A DNA stretch of 64,000 nucleotides from the NCBI GenBank assembly GCA_019054805.1, contig JAHQIY010000014.1:744001-808000 (forward strand), written 5' to 3'. How positions within the stretch are numbered: the first letter of the stretch is position 1; every line of letters begins with the position of its first letter. The stretch comes from Brachionus manjavacas. Lineage: Eukaryota > Rotifera > Eurotatoria > Ploima > Brachionidae. The notes under the pieces are model-generated. The model was not told where the DNA came from, did no database searches, and saw only the letters and a list, made by a program, of their open reading frames with translations. Shown here piece after piece: positions 35,701 to 46,840 of this stretch. The position numbers and the translations under genes were made by a program.

Positions 35701-38700
35701 CGTCCAGTTCGTCTTGGTAGTTGAACGAAGAGTATGCCGACTTGATGGTCACGTGATTGGTTTTTTTGCCAAATGAGTTGATGGCGTTTAGGAGAGTCAT
35801 GTTGGGCCGGGAGTTGATCTGTTCGTACATTTTGCTGAGGAAAGGGTTCAAAGTGGGGTTGGATGGCGGTGCGGGCTCGGACGGCTTGGGCCCGGGCCGC
35901 AGGTCCGTCACTTTTCGAGGTGCCTGGTCCAGTTGAATTTTTCTCGGCTCCCAGTTGTTTTTTCTCAAATCGATACAGTCCTGTATCATGAATTTGATGC
36001 GCATGGGCAACGCGTCCTTGCCTTCAATTGACTTGAGTTTTTGCAGCCGCTCAAAGTACTGGTCCATTAGTTTTTTGGCCTCGTTTTGGTCCAATTTTTT
36101 GCCCACACTGGGCATCATTTTACAAAAGCATTCCAGGTCGTCGGACATGTCCGCGTACTTTTGGCTCTTGTTTTTTTCGAGCAGGCTGCGAATGCATTTG
36201 TGCAGGATGGCCTCGTTGAGCAAATCGAGACGGCCGAGCTCGCCGATGAATTTAATGTTGCCGAGCATTTTTTTCTTGCCCATTTGTTTGAAGTAGTCGG
36301 CAAAGGTGTCTTGGTCAGTGTCAGTGGTGTCGCTTGTGGGTTGATTGATGCGCGAGTAATCGTTGCGGTTGTCGAATTCGTGTTGGCATACCGACAGCAG
36401 CAGTCGTCGAAATGTTGATATTTGGAGACAGTTTGGTGACAGTGTGTCAAAGTCGGGAACGAATTTTTCCAAGCGTTGACACAATTGGGCGTACAGGGCA
36501 CTGTATGATGGTTCATTTTGGGCCTTTTCGAATATCTTAACAAAAATATGATTTTTTTTTGAATATTTATTTTTTTTTTATAGGATTCTTTTGGCTTTAA
36601 ATAGACATTGAAAGAAAAAAATTATTTTTTTTACAAAAAAAAGCATTTTTTATTTTTTTACTCAAAATTTCACAGAAAAAATTTCGAAGAAAATATTATT
36701 GATTGATTCGAATCTTATACTGTTCAATGGCTCATTTCGGACCTTATTCTTTTGGCTTTAATACTACTTTGAAAAAGAATTTATTTTATTCTGTTATGTT
36801 TAAAACTGTTTAAATTTGACATTTCAAGTTTCAAGTTTAATCAACAGTGCCCCTATCTAAAAGACTGATTAACACTTCATTATTTTAAATCCTAAATGAA
36901 AGTACATTCATTTAAAATTTTTAATTTTTATAAAATTTTAGAAAAATGTTTGAAAAAATGAAACATTAAAATATACAAATTAAACAATTCAAATTTTTAA
37001 AAAATTTCAAATTGATATTGTTGAAATCGAGAGCTTTTATATTGAAAACTTCAACATTGATCTTTTAATTGCTGTGATTTAAATTATATTTCAATTTTCT
37101 TGAGTCATTTCTGTCTTTTTGATTTTGTATATTTTTAATTTCTAATTATTTTATTTTATTCAAAAATTGCTTAGTGAATTTCGAAAATTAAACAAAAATT
37201 CTTCTTTCATACTTTGTTGCTCTTTTTTTGCCTAAAATAATTTTTCTCATGAAAAAAAAAATAAAAAAAAAATATCAATTGGATTTTAAACTGAATATTT
37301 ATTAAATAATCAAAAAAAATTTTATTTTTGGTAGAAAAAGTTGCAAAAAAGTATTTAGTGGCAATATTTTTTTAAATTTTTTTATTAGCTTTAATTTTAT
37401 TTAAAAAAAGGAAGAGTTTATGTAGGATTCGTATTTGAAATTCACAATGCCTGAATCATTTACTGTGTAATAACAATTTTAACAAAATAATTTCGATTTT
37501 TTGATATTTTCGAAGAAAAGAATTAAAAAATAACAAAATTTTAAAATATCTGATCTCAAAAATTTTAAATATTTGATTTAACAACATGCCGTAAATAATT
37601 CAATTAAGCAGAGTTGTTTTTAAGTCACAAGTCTTAAGTCAAGTCAAATCAATGACTTAAAATTTTTTTTTAGTGAAGTTTAGTCAAGTGAACTAATTAT
37701 CTGATCTTTAAACTAAAAAATAAATATGATTTTTTATTTTAATCCAAAAAAAGTTAAGTTTTAAAATCAGAAAATTAGTTGACTCGACTAAACTTCACTA
37801 AAAAAATGAAAAAAAATTATAAGACATTGGCTTTGACTTAAATTTTTGTGATTTAGACTTAAAACTGTGACTTAAAAACAAGTCTGCAATTAAGATTGAA
37901 ATTTCAACCCAGCAATTAATAATTTATTTAAACAATATTCTTAAAAAATAAAGTTAATTATCAAATTTATTAATTAAATCTAATTATTAGATTGAAACAT
38001 AATTAATAATTAATAGATCCTGATTTTATTACTAATAAATTTGAATATTTGAATAACAATTTGAATCAAAAAATTCGAATTACTAGAAAAATTATGAATT
38101 TCACATTTTAAAAAGTAAGTTATAATTAGTGTTTAAAATATTTTTAAGTATTTCTGTTTGCAAGAAACAAGTTTCGGATTAAGAAAACTTTTTTAAGGAT
38201 ATTAGAAGACAGTTTCTTAGTCAGATACTGTTAATTATAGATCTAACTACTGTACTAATAAAATCTAGAACTTTTATGAAGAAATTTTTTTTCTCTAATA
38301 AAAATGTGATAAAAGCGAATTAACTTTTAAGATGGAATTTGAAAATTTTTATTTTAATAACTTGAAGAAAAATTTAACACAGATATTTAACTCTTGATTG
38401 ATGTACAATTTTGACTGTTTGTGAAAAAAAAATTCGTAAATTTATTTTAAAAAAAAATAAAATTATCTTATTAAATCCCATAAAACATTATTTGGAATAA
38501 AAATTTAACTAATTTTGAGTATCATTTTTTAATTTTTGATTTGTATTTATTAAAAAAAACTATTCTAAATGATTAAAATTATGATCTTCTAAAGACTTAA
38601 ATTATATTTTCATATCAAAAATTTGAGTCAATGAGTTCTTTGATCTATTTTATAGATAAAAAATTAATGTGAACTTTTTTAAAATTTAAATGCAAAAATT

Positions 38701-40522
38701 TGAATTTTCTTATAAATTTATTTAAGCTATACATTACTTTACCACGTAATTTTAAAACTCAAATGTAAATATTTGAACTATAAAGTCAATAAATCATAAA
38801 TTAAGTAAAAGAATTTTAAAACTTTTTTCAAAAATTTGCCAAAATTTTTTTAAATCATTCAAACCCATCTTGACTACTTTTTAATTTCATTTATTAGTTT
38901 TCTGTTTTAAAGCTCGCTCAAAATAAAATATAAAAGGACATGTTGAAATTGAATAGTACTAATAATAATGATAATAATAAGCTACGGCATGCAATCTTGC
39001 GGAGGCGGTCACCTAGGAGATCGCCTATGATAGCACACTACGCAATAAAAGGAAATAATAAAGAAATTATGGGACGAGTATATAATAAAGAAATTAAAAT
39101 GAAAAATGTCACATTTTACATTGGGGCTTCTAGGAAATAGTATGGTTGTAAATACGCAATGGAATTGGGTATTCACAATCCGCTTTATATTCCTTAAGTA
39201 GAGACAAACAATGGCATAGAATGACTCAGTCCTGTCCCAGCATATCTCTCACTAAACTCTAAGTCGATTTGAGACTGTTAGTAATTTAAGTCTATTAAAG
39301 GACTTGTAATGCAAGGTGCCGGAGGTGGTATCATATTTTAACTTAAGGATAGATCTGCCTGCTGTATTCTGAATTTCTTGTAGTTTTCTTGAAAGCAAGA
39401 AAAAGAATTATCTTTTTAAAATTGATCCAACTAAAAATTTATATGAATTTCCTAGTGCATTTTGATTAAGACGCCAATTTTGTTTGACAATATCTCAATT
39501 AGATTTAGCCTTGTATTGCAGCGTTCTTTATTTTCGTCTACCGGTAAATTAAAATTTAAACTAGAATAAAATTTAATACCAAGAAACTTGATTTCTTTTT
39601 GGCTCACTATTCTATTTCTATAATTTTTTAAGGTAACATTATCACTCTCTTTCTTTTAGTAGAAAAGACTACTGGACACAACTTTACAACTGATCAATCT
39701 TCATTTTTCACTCAATAAGCCATTGTTCTAGCTCGTTGGATTATTAATTCATTTTACTTTCTAGGCTCCCCTTTTATTGTAAATAAAGAATGCAACTAGG
39801 TCATCTGCAAAATGTAGAGAGCACTCATTATTTGTTTTGTTTCTTTTGGGGATGTCATTAATTTATATACTAAATAAAAGAGGGCTAATTACTGGGCCAT
39901 GAGGAACGCTTGCAGTTATTCTTAAAGGCTTTAGAAATATTAAAAAATAGCGAACAAACTCTTTCAATTTAAGTGTCCCAATTTTTAAAATTAATTTAAA
40001 TTTTGGTCTGAAAAATTTAATAATTAGATAGTTGTACTCTAAAAAAATTAGAAAATTTTATTCCAAAGTCTCTTTAATTAACAAAAAAATAAAATGAGAA
40101 CCATTTAAAAAAAGTAATTTATTTAATAGAAAAAAACTTACTAGTACAATAATGGCTTTAAGTATTTGTGAGTTTTTGATGCTAAGTGATGACAGTTCGG
40201 TTGAGAGTTTGTCAAATTTTTCCGGTGTTAAACGATTAAGGATTCCACGACATTTCCTAAAGATATCCTCGCTATCGTTGCTATGACACTCCTGGTTTTT
40301 GGCTCTCAAGGGTTTGTATTGGTGCTGACGATGATGTTGATTGTTGTCTGCTCGGTTGTTGTTTCTACTGGTTACATTGTTCGGTATAAGCAAAGCATCT
40401 CGTCTAATTGCACTGGGAGGGATCCAAGCAGAGCTAAATTGGTTGTTTGCAAGAACTAGGGACTCGTCCCTACCAGATGCATGTCGAGTGCTGCCACTAG
40501 GCGTTTGTTTTGTATTGTCCAG
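29789..40522 (-). CDS. EIF4G2: DAP5 / eIF4G2 (p97, NAT1) translation factor
   Basis: Scaffold for cap-independent and non-canonical initiation; lacks the eIF4E-binding part of eIF4G. Exons 40522-40142, 36535-34668 and 30053-29789 join in frame to about 837 residues. Exon 1 holds SSAWIPPSAIRRD and the MIF4G start ILNRLTPEKFDKLSTEL. Exon 2 continues IFEKAQNEPSYSALYAQLC, STFRRLLLSVCQHEF, KMLGNIKFIGELGRLDLLNE, then a Pro/Ser linker, the MA3 region, and the start of W2. Exon 3 finishes W2 (LQAIQNYTESNGFPQYFLKN) and stops earlier than vertebrate DAP5. No in-frame ATG lies before the conserved N-terminus. CTG at 40522-40520 in a strong context (A at -3, G at +4) is the best start; mammalian and fly homologues start at GTG. 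The two introns are 4.6 and 3.6 kb, and full of mobile DNA. Confidence 0.92.
30600..30870 (-). mobile_element. SINE copy, body and tail, inside DAP5 intron 2
   Basis: Reverse complement of the SINE body at 20.0 kb. Shared blocks are GCGAATGTTTAAACC, TTTCATCATAAAAATAGG, TTGCGGTGTAGATGATCAAC, CGATGCAGTA, and the tail CCTCCCCATTATCCGCT ending GGGACAATTATT. The tRNA-like head is not recognisable; the sequence upstream of the shared body instead contains CCCACGTG. Same strand as the host gene. Confidence 0.8.
32870..32935 (+). mobile_element. LINE 3' end with hairpin and (AAT)n tail
   Basis: A terminal hairpin CGCCA-GAAT-TGGCG is followed by GCAAAATGAAAT and a run of AAT/TAA repeats to 32929. This layout is typical of the 3' terminus of CR1/RTE-type LINEs. 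No coding part is attached. It lies in DAP5 intron 2, antisense to the gene. Confidence 0.5.
32945..34620. repeat. degenerate TTACGTAA/GGTAAAT-rich repeat region in DAP5 intron 2
   Basis: Variants of TTACGTAAA, GGTAAATT and TTTACCGTAAT recur on both strands at about 32960-33030, 33280-33490, 34340-34370 and 34505-34605, and again near 52035-52075. It looks like decayed copies of one short palindromic repeat. A second LINE-like 3' end with an (AAT)n tail lies at about 33185-33290. Confidence 0.4.
36845..36905 (-). mobile_element. LINE 3'-UTR fragment in DAP5 intron 1
   Basis: GTGCCCCTATCT followed by AAGACTGATTAACACTTCAT closely matches 59122-59160, which is the 3' end of the LINE at 59.1-60.6 kb. 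Only this terminal piece is present, as expected for a heavily 5'-truncated insertion. Confidence 0.5.
37601..37894. mobile_element. hAT-type MITE, 278 bp, 8-bp target duplication
   Basis: The element is 37609-37886. Terminal inverted repeats are CAGAGTTGTTTTTAAGTCAC and, inverted, CAGACTTGTTTTTAAGTCAC (one mismatch in 20). Perfect CAATTAAG direct repeats flank it at 37601-37608 and 37887-37894. The 8-bp duplication and CAGAG-type tips are diagnostic of the hAT superfamily. The interior is itself largely palindromic and codes for nothing. It sits in DAP5 intron 1. Confidence 0.88.
38955..39965 (-). mobile_element. degenerate LINE with (ATT)n tail in DAP5 intron 1
   Basis: On the minus strand the right part reads as an RT core: PVISPLLFSIYINDIP and then FADDLV (about 39840-39930). 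The middle part (39245-39420) matches the LINE fragment at 22.8 kb. The left end has a G/C-rich 3' terminus containing GGCGATCTCCTAGGTGACCG, then ATT repeats at about 38955-38985. Many stops interrupt it. Confidence 0.7.
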
Positions 40523-43500
40523 ATTGATATAAAAAAGCAATAAAGTAGAGTTAATGGTGTGTTAGTAAGACAAGTGTTTCTTGATAGCTTTTGTTAATTT
40601 ATCGCTACTATCGCCAAATGACTTGAGGCAATTAAGATCAGTTAAATTATTCGACTTTTAATCTATGCAGTTTTGAAACAAGAAGTTGAAACTTTTTTGT
40701 TATGATCGTTGAATGAAATTTCTAGTCGATTTTTGCTAATATATGAATTTTTATCTACGTAATTAATCGCGTGACTACTATTTGTCGAAATTTTTGATGG
40801 AGCAGCGTGCGATTAATTCTGAATTATTAAAATAAGCTCACGGTTGTTCTAGATAAATGCAGCAACAAATGTTTTAAATAATAAAGTCTTTTTGATTGCA
40901 TGTGCAATATAAACTTAACATTTGTTCGCTTTTGTTTAAATAAAAAAGTTAAATTATGTGTCTAGACAGTTTTATATGACTTGAAAATTTGCTCTGGAAT
41001 TTGTGAATTATACTATCAAAATATGTTCTTAAAAAAATATAATACTTTTTTCATCATAAAATATCTAATTTTGCACAATTTTTCTAATAAACTTAAATTT
41101 ATTTTTGCTCAATCATAAAATTTTTTCTTGCCTTTTTCTAATTAATGCCATAATTTATAGAAAAGTATGTGTTTATATATCAAGCGTTAGTTATAGCTTA
41201 AAGAGATTCACGTTTTGTTGTTTTTAAAACCTTCAAGTTTAAATATGTATCTGTTAAGGCAAAAATTAATTTTTGTCAACGAGTAGAAGGTTAAAGATAA
41301 TTAAATATTAGTGTAATTCAGTGCAGTGAAAAATGGACCTGCTACCAATTTTTTACCATGTATTTTCATAAGCGGTTTAGATATTTTACAAAATAAACTG
41401 TTCTAAATATGAATTTGAAAAATTTTTGTGAATTTCTAATAAATTTAGTCCTTTGCAGACTTTTAGAGATTTTGCAGAGACTTCATTTTGGATGGTACAA
41501 AATTTGTATCAGCTGATACACTTTGCAGATCAATTTTTAGACTCATAGTAAAAAGTTATTTCATTTAAAATTTTTTTTTGTTCTTTGTTCCAAAATTCAC
41601 AATGCATGAGTTGCTTCTTTCTTAAATGTTATTTTATTTTATAATTATTATAATTATTATTTTGTTTTATTATATTATAAAATTTTTGATTTTGATATTT
41701 TTAATCTAAAGGAGCATTATCTCGAAACAGAAAAACCAAAAAAATTAAATAAAACTGTCCATCAATCAAATCTCTAGCCTCTGAAATGATTTATTTAATT
41801 TTTCTTTAAATAAATTATTTTATCTCTCTCCTTTTATTAATATAAAGAATGATAAGATTAAATTTTAAAATGCTTTGATCAATATAACATGTCAATTAAT
41901 TTCTGAATTGTTTTACATAATCGAAAAATGCAGAGATGTATTTTTGAACAAGAATTAGTGTTGGTACTCCTTTTTATTCGAAAAAAAAGATAATTTTAAT
42001 TTATTAATAATAAATTTTGATTAATGGTTTATTTTGATTTTAAAAAGTAAATTTAGTCTTATCTTTAATATCAAATGCATAAAAAAATCAGATTAAAACT
42101 AAATATTATTTTAATAATAAGATGTAACTATTTGTATTTGCGGATTCTGATGGACAATTATAAGATGGAAAAAGTCTTTATAAAACAACAAAAATGATGC
42201 TGAGATCTTGAGACCCGAAATTGAGGTATATTCATTGAATAAAGGGGTTTTAGGGATTATTCTAATTATCTGAACAGTGATCTTCGTTTTGATCCTTAAT
42301 TGCCGTATGAATTCAATCTAAAATATTAATACTATAATCAAAATATTGATACGAGTTTTTTATTAAAAAAAAATTTTTCTTTTAATTTTTTTTAATAAAT
42401 AAATTGATTTTATTTTAGAATATTAAAGATTTTTTTAATTTAATCCATGATTAAATCTGTCTTACTAGCCAAAATATTTGGCTCTTGTAGGTTTTTGGCT
42501 GTCAATCTTGATCTATGTGGTCAGTTGATATAACCAGATTTAAAAAAAAGCCGCTCAACTATTCTTGACCAAGCTGGTATTGATAAGTATTTTTGTGCAA
42601 GCTTTTCTGGTGCCGGTAAATTTTATAAGAGACTAACTTCAGAATCGTTGCTGATTATACTCAATAGTTAGTAACTTACTGTACCCAAGAAATCGTGTCT
42701 TGTTCTGAGTGCTGGTATGAAATTATCTAAATGTTGAATTAGCTACAAAAAGCTTGGAACCAAAAGGATTAAAGTCAAATACTGGTCTCCTTATATTTCA
42801 CTTGTAACAAATTCAAATGGTTCTAAAATATTTATAATGTCTGCGAGTCTGGAATGTTAATTTTTACTTAAAATATATCAGTTTAATCACAATTTGAAAA
42901 CAAAATTAGTTGATTTAAAATTTATCTGAAAAATTCGTCATATTGAGGAGAACAGAAATTTTAGATAATCATTTTGCAAAAGGTATTGAATATTAAGCAA
43001 CTTTGATCGTAAATCCAATCTGCAAAAAAATTTCCAATCATTTTTACAGTGTAACTACTTAACTTGGCTAGTAGGTATAAAAAATCTTTAGTTAAAAAAC
43101 AAAGAAATCTAGTTACTACATTGTTGATATTATTGTTTTGAGCCTTCAAAATTTTTCGATTTATTTAAATGAAATAAAATTTTGATAAGGTAATTCAGGA
43201 ATATATCGATTATTTCAGGTAACAGAAACGTGCAAGTCATTAAAAAGTATTTAATTCAACTGCGCAATTTAATTGCAGAGATTTTGCAGAGCTTTATATT
43301 TGCAGAGATTTTGATCTAATATTTAGCATGTTATAAAAAAAATACTTTTTGATTTTATTTTTTGATCCTAAACTTCAAGATGCACATTCTAGAATACTTT
43401 ATTAACGCTTATTCATTTCAAAAAATAAGCTAATAAAATAAAGTTATGAAGTTATTCTTAAGCTTTTGAAATAAATCAAAAATTCTATGCCATGCTTATT

Positions 43501-43617
43501 TTTCATTAGCATGATAAAATTTGATACCATCCTAGCTGTTATTGACTTCAAAGTTCTGATAGAAGGTGATATGTTGAGTGATCATTTTCCCATTCAAGCA
43601 TATATCACTTCAACATG
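40523..43617. other. AT-rich intergenic DNA, 5' flank of DAP5
   Basis: No supportable gene. A slightly more complex patch at about 42440-42830 may be an old mobile-element remnant, but no family could be named. Confidence 0.4.
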
Positions 43618-44580
43618 CTTATTTATTTATTTATTTAAATTGAATTAACCTCCTTTTAGGAGAAGTAGATGTAAAAATTTTAAATTTGAAAAATTAAAGA
43701 AAAAGAAAAGAAAAAGACTTAAATATACAAAAAAAAGATTAAATACAGATAAAAATACATGTAAAAAAACATAAATTTTAAACATTTAAAATCAAAATGA
43801 TTTAGTTAATTCTTGAAGAATAAGAAAATATTTTATATTATTTATATTGTTTAAACATAAATTAATAGAGTCAGTTAGTCCATCTTTTAGTTTAAATTGT
43901 AATTTAAGATCCCTTTTTAGGACTCCAGAATTATTATATATGTTAATTATGTCCAATTTAAAAAAAATTTCTAATGTTACTATATCATGATCAAATGTTT
44001 TTAATCTAGATCCGATGTCTCTAGATGTTTTAGTTAAATCGTGAAATATATCGTATGAAAGCTTATTAAATTTCAAGGTTCCTAGAAAAGAGAGTTTTGA
44101 TTGAATGTAAAGTTCATCAATGTTAAAAATTTGTAAACATTTTAACACGTCTTTCATATGGCATCTAACTTTTAATCCTATTATATGTCTTAGTAGATTA
44201 TTCTGTGAGGTATTTAGGGCCTCTTTTGTTTTTTTTCCTAAAGTTGTAGTTCCGAGTCCATATGTAAATTGGGACAAGCAATACGTTTTATAAATGAAAG
44301 ATTGTAGAAAGGGTGAAATTTTACATTTTTTTAATCCTAGATTTGATAAGGAAAAAATAGCTTGATGCACTTTAGAGAATTTATTTATAGATTTTGACTC
44401 AAAGTCTAGATTTGATGGAATCTCAATACCGAGATAGTCTATCTTATCTACTTTTGTTAAATGAGTATTGCCTAGATAAAATTCATTTTAAAAAATATTA
44501 TTTCCAAATTCAATTATCATTGATTTAGATGGGTTAAATTTTATTTTCCATTTATTTCCATGCTATATGCTTATACAGTA
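43618..44580 (-). mobile_element. LINE 3' half with (AAAT)n tail
   Basis: An open minus-strand frame at 44370-43792 encodes the region after the RT (FIYKTYCLSQFTYGLGTTTL, NNLLRHIIGLKVRCHMKDVL, LKDGLTDSINLC). The sequence to its right continues with FNPSKSMIIEFGN and VDKIDYLGIEIPSNLDFESK, the segment that follows the YADD motif. The 3' UTR ends in AATA repeats at about 43618-43638. At least one stop interrupts the right-hand part. Confidence 0.75.
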
Positions 44581-44789
44581 AATTATTGAAAATATTTGTC
44601 TAAAGAAAAAACGAATCAATTAATTAAGACTTTAATAATGAAAAATAAGCTAATTAGAAAAAAAATTGAATAATATTGAAACTTGACAATAATAATAACA
44701 ACTATAAAAAAATATTCAAATATTTGTGATTAAATATCTAGTACTTACGATACTAGATATTTACTCTGGTTAACTATGAGCTCTTAAGC

Positions 44790-45850
44790 GAACATTTCTG
44801 CGGCACCAAGTTCTTGGAGAACGATGTGGACATAGCCAAAACCAAGTAGTCGAGTCTTTTAGTCATGCCTTCTCCATCGCCATCCCACCTGGTCTTTTTA
44901 GTTCTTGCAAGCGCCCAAGTGCCAAGTGGATCAACGATACGATTAAGCATCTAACCAAAAGGAAGTATTAGCTCCATCGCCAAGTCCGCTCTGTCCCTTG
45001 AAATCCAGAACTCAAAGAAGCTTATATACACTGGTATGCAAGCAGATCAAGTCTGCTTTTATACAGTCCATTAAGATGTTGATTATCGGAAGTCCGCGCC
45101 TGTAAGCGTAAGCCCATGTTGCTCTTTAACTACACCAATAGCTAAAAGAAATGCAAGAATACTATCAAAGACTACTATCAAAGACCTTCTCGAAAATGAA
45201 AGGTTATCCCACGGTTTGGACAACATCCACCATTTCGTTGTTAGTAGCCGTGCCGAGACCTTCTCGCAGGTCCTCTCTGCTGTTTTCATGCGCTCTTTCT
45301 AATGCGGCAAGATTCCGATAACTGGAGACTCCTTCAGATCAACCCTATTTTCAAGAAAGGTAGTTAAATTGTCCCCAGCAACTACCAACCAATCCCGCTT
45401 ACTTCATTCCACTGTAAGTTGATGGAACATAATATTAGAGATGTCATGATAGACCATCTCCCTAGCCTATCTCTAGTAAAGTGTCGAGTGGAGTTCCCTA
45501 AAGTAGCGTTCCCGGACCTCTTCTGTCATCTAGTAGCAACACCGACCTCGCCTAACTTCAGCACGATCTTGAGCCTATCTCCAAGTGGTCGAACAGGTGG
45601 CACATACTTCTCGATGTCGACAAGTACAAGGTGATAGAGTTCAGCAGGTCTGGCAAGAGCCAGTTCGCAGTGTCTGAGCTACTAATGAGGGACACCGAGA
45701 AAGATCTGCGTGTAACTTTGTCAAGTAATCCGAAAACCACATTCGAACACAAGGCAACAGGGCTACCAGTATCCTTTGTGTAAAACGGACCTTCGACAAA
45801 TGCCGAACTTTTGATTGTGCTTTCGTAAGGTCCCGTAATTGCAAGTGAAA
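44790..45850 (+). mobile_element. degenerate LINE, unusually G/C-rich
   Basis: Recognisable pieces on the plus strand include WINDTIKHLTKRKY, PELKEAYIHWYASRSS, INPIFKKGS, PSNYQPIPLTSFHCKLMEH, and SRSGKSQFAVSELLMRDTEK. These are in several frames and with part of the RT core missing. G/C is roughly twice that of the flanks, so the family differs from the other LINEs here or arrived from elsewhere. Confidence 0.65.
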
Positions 45851-46029
45851 AATGAAGTTATCAGTTGAAACATCTTGATCGATGGTCTTTTCAAAATATA
45901 GGGAAAAAGCTGATCTTAACCTAAGAATCTATGGGAATAAAATCACTGGGAAAAAGATGCCAATTTTCTTGATTTAAATTTTGATTCTAAATGAATTTTT
46001 AATTCAATCATAGAAGAAATTAAACCATG

Positions 46030-46840
46030 CTGTAATTCAGAGTTGTTTAAAAGTCCCAAAAAAAAGTCTAAGTCATCAAAAAAAAAGTCCAAGTCAGGAC
46101 TTTTAAATTTTTTTTTTTTTTAAATAAAATTTATTTGCTCTTTTTTTTTTTTTAAACTTTCAATCATCTCAGAAAATTTCAATCAAAGTTAGTTGACTTG
46201 AGCTACATGGAATGGTTCTTTCCTTGTTAATAGAATTTTCTTCTTCCTGCCAAGGGCCTATATTTTTCAATTACTAGACTAGATTTAATTTTATAATATC
46301 TGGTGGAGTAAGAAGGGAGCAATTGACACTTTTTAATTTCATTACTTAAACACAAGTTACTTTTGTTGCTGTAATACTAAAAAGATTTAAAATTCAAAAA
46401 ATTTCAGATGAACACAAAGAATAATAAAAAAATTATAAAGTTTTTTATAACTTTGCTAAAAAAAGTAAGCAAAGTCTCAAATATTTATCTTTGAACCATT
46501 CCATTTCAAAGAACAGATTAATTCAAATCTTTCAAGGATGTTTTTTTAATCCATTTTCAAAAATAAATTAAAGAAAATAACGTTATGATTTTTTTTTTCA
46601 TTTTTAAAATTGGCTCAACAGAGATGTTCCGCTTTTTTTTGACTTGGACTTTTTTTTGAAAAAAAAATTTTAAAGTCTTTGGTGGGACTTTTGAAAAAAA
46701 AGAAAAAAAAAAGTCTTGACTTGGACTTTTTTTTGAAAAAATTTTAAAGTCTTTGGTGGGACTTTTGAAAAAAAAAAAAAAAAAGTCCTGACTTTGACTT
46801 GACTTGAGACTTGTGACTTTTAAACAACTCTGCTGTAATT
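46030..46840. mobile_element. hAT-type non-autonomous element, 795 bp, 8-bp target duplication
   Basis: The element is 46038-46832. Terminal inverted repeats are a perfect 18 bp, CAGAGTTGTTTAAAAGTC, and perfect CTGTAATT direct repeats flank it at 46030-46037 and 46833-46840. The interior has no transposase. It contains tandem blocks of AAGTC/GACTT-type sequence (for example TTTTAAAGTCTTTGGTGGGA twice near 46670 and 46740). Tips match the 278-bp element at 37.6 kb, so they form one family. Confidence 0.9.

Noticed and set aside
34664-36543. A separate eIF4G-like gene independent of the 29.8-kb and 40.1-kb exons
   Set aside because: Exact phase-matched splice sites and uninterrupted alignment order to DAP5 (MIF4G start, MIF4G/MA3, W2 end) make one gene the better model.
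38940-39140. Plus-strand 66-codon frame as a gene
   Set aside because: It lies over the ATT-repeat tail and 3' end of a minus-strand LINE.
42440-42830. Transposase remnant
   Set aside because: The sequence is more complex than its flanks, but no convincing protein motif could be read in any frame.
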